Source: Desertivirga brevis (lineage in GTDB: Bacteria > Bacteroidota > Bacteroidia > Sphingobacteriales > Sphingobacteriaceae). From it: a stretch of DNA of 64,000 nt. The stretch is taken from positions 186,001 to 250,000 of the forward strand of contig NZ_JAFEWF010000009.1 of assembly GCF_017355835.1 (NCBI RefSeq). The letters run 5' to 3'. Each line of letters opens with the position of its first letter. Within the stretch, counting starts at the first letter, position 1. The notes beneath the pieces are model-generated. The model worked only from the letters and a program-made list of their open reading frames with translations. It made no database searches and was not told the origin of the DNA. This document shows, in pieces, positions 62,061 to 64,000 of this stretch. Both the position numbers and the translations under genes were made by a program.

Positions 62061-64000
62061 TTATGCTTTAGCCAGGGTTTGTTCTCCCAGTATTGCTTTA
62101 ATTCCTCTTATCGGGATAATGACCCAAGAAGGCCGGTTGTTTAATTCGTAGTTTAGCTCGTAAACTGCTTTTTCAAGCAGGAAGGTCTGGATCAGTATTT
62201 CGAGGCTTTCCTTGTCTTTAGGAATGATCATGGTGTCTTTTACTGTATCAAGGTACCCTTTCATAAAGAAACCAGCCATGTAATGATACCATTGCTCGGC
62301 GTATGGGATTAATTGCTCTGCATCCGCCTCACTAATTTTATCATCAAGGAAAAGGCCGGCATAGGCAGCATAATGGAATGATCGTATCATCCCCGCAACA
62401 TCTCTTAAGGCTGACCGCTTTAAACGTCTTTCACTATAGGCCTTAGCAGGCTCTCCTTCAAAATCCAATATCACGAAATCCTTCCCGGTAAAAAGCACCT
62501 GACCAAGGTGATAGTCACCATGAAGACGTATCTTAACCACGTCTATTTTCTTGCTATAGATCCGCTTGAAGGTGTTAAGTATTTCTTCTCTCATTCCAAG
62601 GACCTCCATTGCCTCATCTTTTGCGTCGCCCTGAATCTTATTCAGATTCCTACGCTGATTATCAAAGGTGGCTCTCACAAGAGATTGCAGTGATGAGAAA
62701 AGCGAACGTTGATAGTGTAATGAATACTCCTCAGGTTTGAAAGCCGGATCTTCATTGCTCGATGCCAGTAATTTGTGCATTTCTCCTGTCCGTTTTCCTA
62801 ATAATTCAATTCTCTCAGCAATGGATGCATCCAACAATTTCTTTATTTGCTCAGGAACCTCTTCGTATGCGACGGGAGCAATCAAAGAACCTTTAAGTTC
62901 TGCGGTTGGTGCTTCAACTCGGGTACCTGACAAAATCTCTTCATAGAAAGCAGTTAAACGATCTATCGTAGTTGCCCAGGCATCGCCACTATTCTCGACC
63001 ATCTCCTGCATCATACCAAGAACCATGGTAGAATTTCCCATCTTCCATTCTACTGATCCTGCTAATTGAGGAATATTTGCAAAGTTGGATTCGGCGAGAA
63101 ACTTATTTATCTCGAGGTCTGGATTAATTGCGGTGTCAACTTTCCTGTAAAGCTTAAGGAAGAACTTATTGTCGAAGGTTATTGAACTATTGCTTTGTTC
63201 TGCTGATAGGACCTTCGACTTAATTTTAGTATTTTCTTCTGGATATGCAGCTAATAATTCGCTTCCCGAAAAGCGCAGCTCTCCACTCGGTAACTTTATA
63301 TAGCTTTGGTCTCTCATATATATGAACAAAGCTTTTTGGAAGTCTTCACTAAAGGCGGAATCAAACAGTGCCCCCATATGACCTTCGGTTTTGATCTGGC
63401 AAATGATGGCCTGAGGCGCTGTGGTTGATAGTTCAGTGGCAAGCTGATCAGGAGCAAAACTTACTGGCACCTGATAAGTATCCGGCAAGCCGTGTTGATA
63501 ATTAACCTCAAGTATCAGTATAAGCGCCGGGTAAGGAGTTAAAGGGACATCGGCCTTGTTCACAATCCGAACACTTTCAATACCGCGTGCTTTACCGCCG
63601 AACCATCTAACTTTTAACAAGTATTCGGGGAAAATTTCGGTTTCCAGGACACGCAAAGTATGTTCATCGCTTATAGCTTCCCATGAGGAAAGTTCGATTA
63701 TCGGCAGATCTTTCCTCTCTGTTACTTCCGCATGCACTTTTTCCAGCTGGAACCAATGGCAGTCAAAGGGCCCGAGTGTAAAGAAATAGGGCTTGTCGTC
63801 CTTAACTGACGGGAATTTATTTTTACTTAGGATCTCTACCGGTACATAGCCTTTAAATTCTTTCAAATCTATTTCAGCCGGTTGAGCGTATCGTGAGAGG
63901 TTCACTACTACCAGGATTGTTTCTTCCTGATACGTTCTAGTAAAGGCGAGTATCTTGGAGTTTTCTGTTGCTATAAACTTAAGATCTCCCCGGCTAAAGG
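62061..64000 (-). CDS. treS: Trehalose synthase / maltokinase fusion (partial, N-terminus beyond the right edge)
   Basis: The minus-strand frame is open to the window edge (FSRGDLKFIATENSKILAF before the GTG at 63905), so that GTG is an internal Val, not a start. 646 codons are visible. The first part is the C-terminal beta domain of TreS (TILVVVNLSRYAQPAEIDL, ending YFFTLGPFDCHWFQL). The rest is a maltokinase (Pep2/Mak) domain: WFGGKARGIESVRI near its start, and IRLHGDYHLGQVLF followed by VILDFEGEPAKAYSERRLKRSALRDVAGM, the aminoglycoside-phosphotransferase-like catalytic site. The fusion isomerises trehalose to maltose and phosphorylates it. Co-transcribed with glgB. Confidence 0.92.
   Translation of the reverse strand, partial: FSRGDLKFIATENSKILAFTRTYQEETILVVVNLSRYAQPAEIDLKEFKGYVPVEILSKNKFPSVKDDKPYFFTLGPFDCHWFQLEKVHAEVTERKDLPIIELSSWEAISDEHTLRVLETEIFPEYLLKVRWFGGKARGIESVRIVNKADVPLTPYPALILILEVNYQHGLPDTYQVPVSFAPDQLATELSTTAPQAIICQIKTEGHMGALFDSAFSEDFQKALFIYMRDQSYIKLPSGELRFSGSELLAAYPEENTKIKSKVLSAEQSNSSITFDNKFFLKLYRKVDTAINPDLEINKFLAESNFANIPQLAGSVEWKMGNSTMVLGMMQEMVENSGDAWATTIDRLTAFYEEILSGTRVEAPTAELKGSLIAPVAYEEVPEQIKKLLDASIAERIELLGKRTGEMHKLLASSNEDPAFKPEEYSLHYQRSLFSSLQSLVRATFDNQRRNLNKIQGDAKDEAMEVLGMREEILNTFKRIYSKKIDVVKIRLHGDYHLGQVLFTGKDFVILDFEGEPAKAYSERRLKRSALRDVAGMIRSFHYAAYAGLFLDDKISEADAEQLIPYAEQWYHYMAGFFMKGYLDTVKDTMIIPKDKESLEILIQTFLLEKAVYELNYELNNRPSWVIIPIRGIKAILGEQTLAKA

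Noticed and set aside
63903..63905. GTG as the start of a stand-alone maltokinase
   Set aside because: The frame reads upstream without a stop to the window edge with clear TreS C-domain sequence.

Overview
The window looks like a chromosomal segment of a Bacteroidota bacterium, most likely family Sphingobacteriaceae (Pedobacter-like). This is inferred from gene content: archaeal/eukaryote-type ProS, the long form of IspG with an internal insertion, K+-dependent membrane pyrophosphatase, the 'PspC plus toast-rack' pair, HU-CCDC81/SPOR fusion, DUF2795. It is also inferred from repeated matches to the Bacteroidota -7 promoter consensus TAnnTTTG upstream of genes. No rRNA, tRNA, CRISPR array, transposase, integrase or prophage gene was recognised. 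Most of the segment reads as core genome.

Layout. 1-5.2 kb: FadL-like porin (cut by the left edge) and a Tyr-rich lipoprotein, proS, a nitroreductase divergent from its likely HxlR regulator, a PduO-type adenosyltransferase and a DUF2795 protein. 5.2-7.05 kb: repeat-rich spacer, doubtful small ORF, universal stress protein, large imperfect inverted repeat. 7-17 kb: ettA, clpC, parC, msrA, an unassigned lipoprotein and an RlmI-like methyltransferase. 17-23 kb: MlaE/MlaF-type lipid ABC pair, SDR-PspC-toast-rack operon and ispG. 22.9-23.3 kb: degenerate intergenic repeat array. 23.3-32.7 kb: GH13 glucosidase, BadF-type sugar kinase, 2H phosphoesterase, gmhB, two APC permeases flanking hppA. 32.7-36.4 kb: ICMT-like and CmoA-like methyltransferases, then aguB-aguA.

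36.5-45.8 kb is the most distinctive block: seven co-directional minus-strand genes, read TPR repeat protein, plug-less beta-barrel, HU-CCDC81/SPOR membrane protein, ExbB/TolQ, ExbD/TolR, TonB/TolA-like protein, folC. The first six look like parts of one trans-envelope, proton-driven machine with a possible link to septal peptidoglycan. 45.9-56.1 kb: pyrR-pyrB, rpsA, glycosyltransferase, cmk, arfB, an LpxR-like outer membrane enzyme and lon. 56.2-60 kb: TPR protein, two very small membrane proteins and one doubtful one, ispD, queA, and a second copy of the 11-bp repeat element seen at 5.4 kb. 60-64 kb: glgB and a TreS-maltokinase fusion, cut by the right edge, which together point to the GlgE glucan pathway.

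Working relations: ispG and ispD are both MEP-pathway genes; aguB-aguA convert agmatine to putrescine; pyrR-pyrB belong to pyrimidine synthesis; treS/mak with glgB feed alpha-glucan synthesis. Many gene ends carry clear hairpins, several of them shared by convergent genes. Functions are by motif and sequence recognition only; no database search was run.
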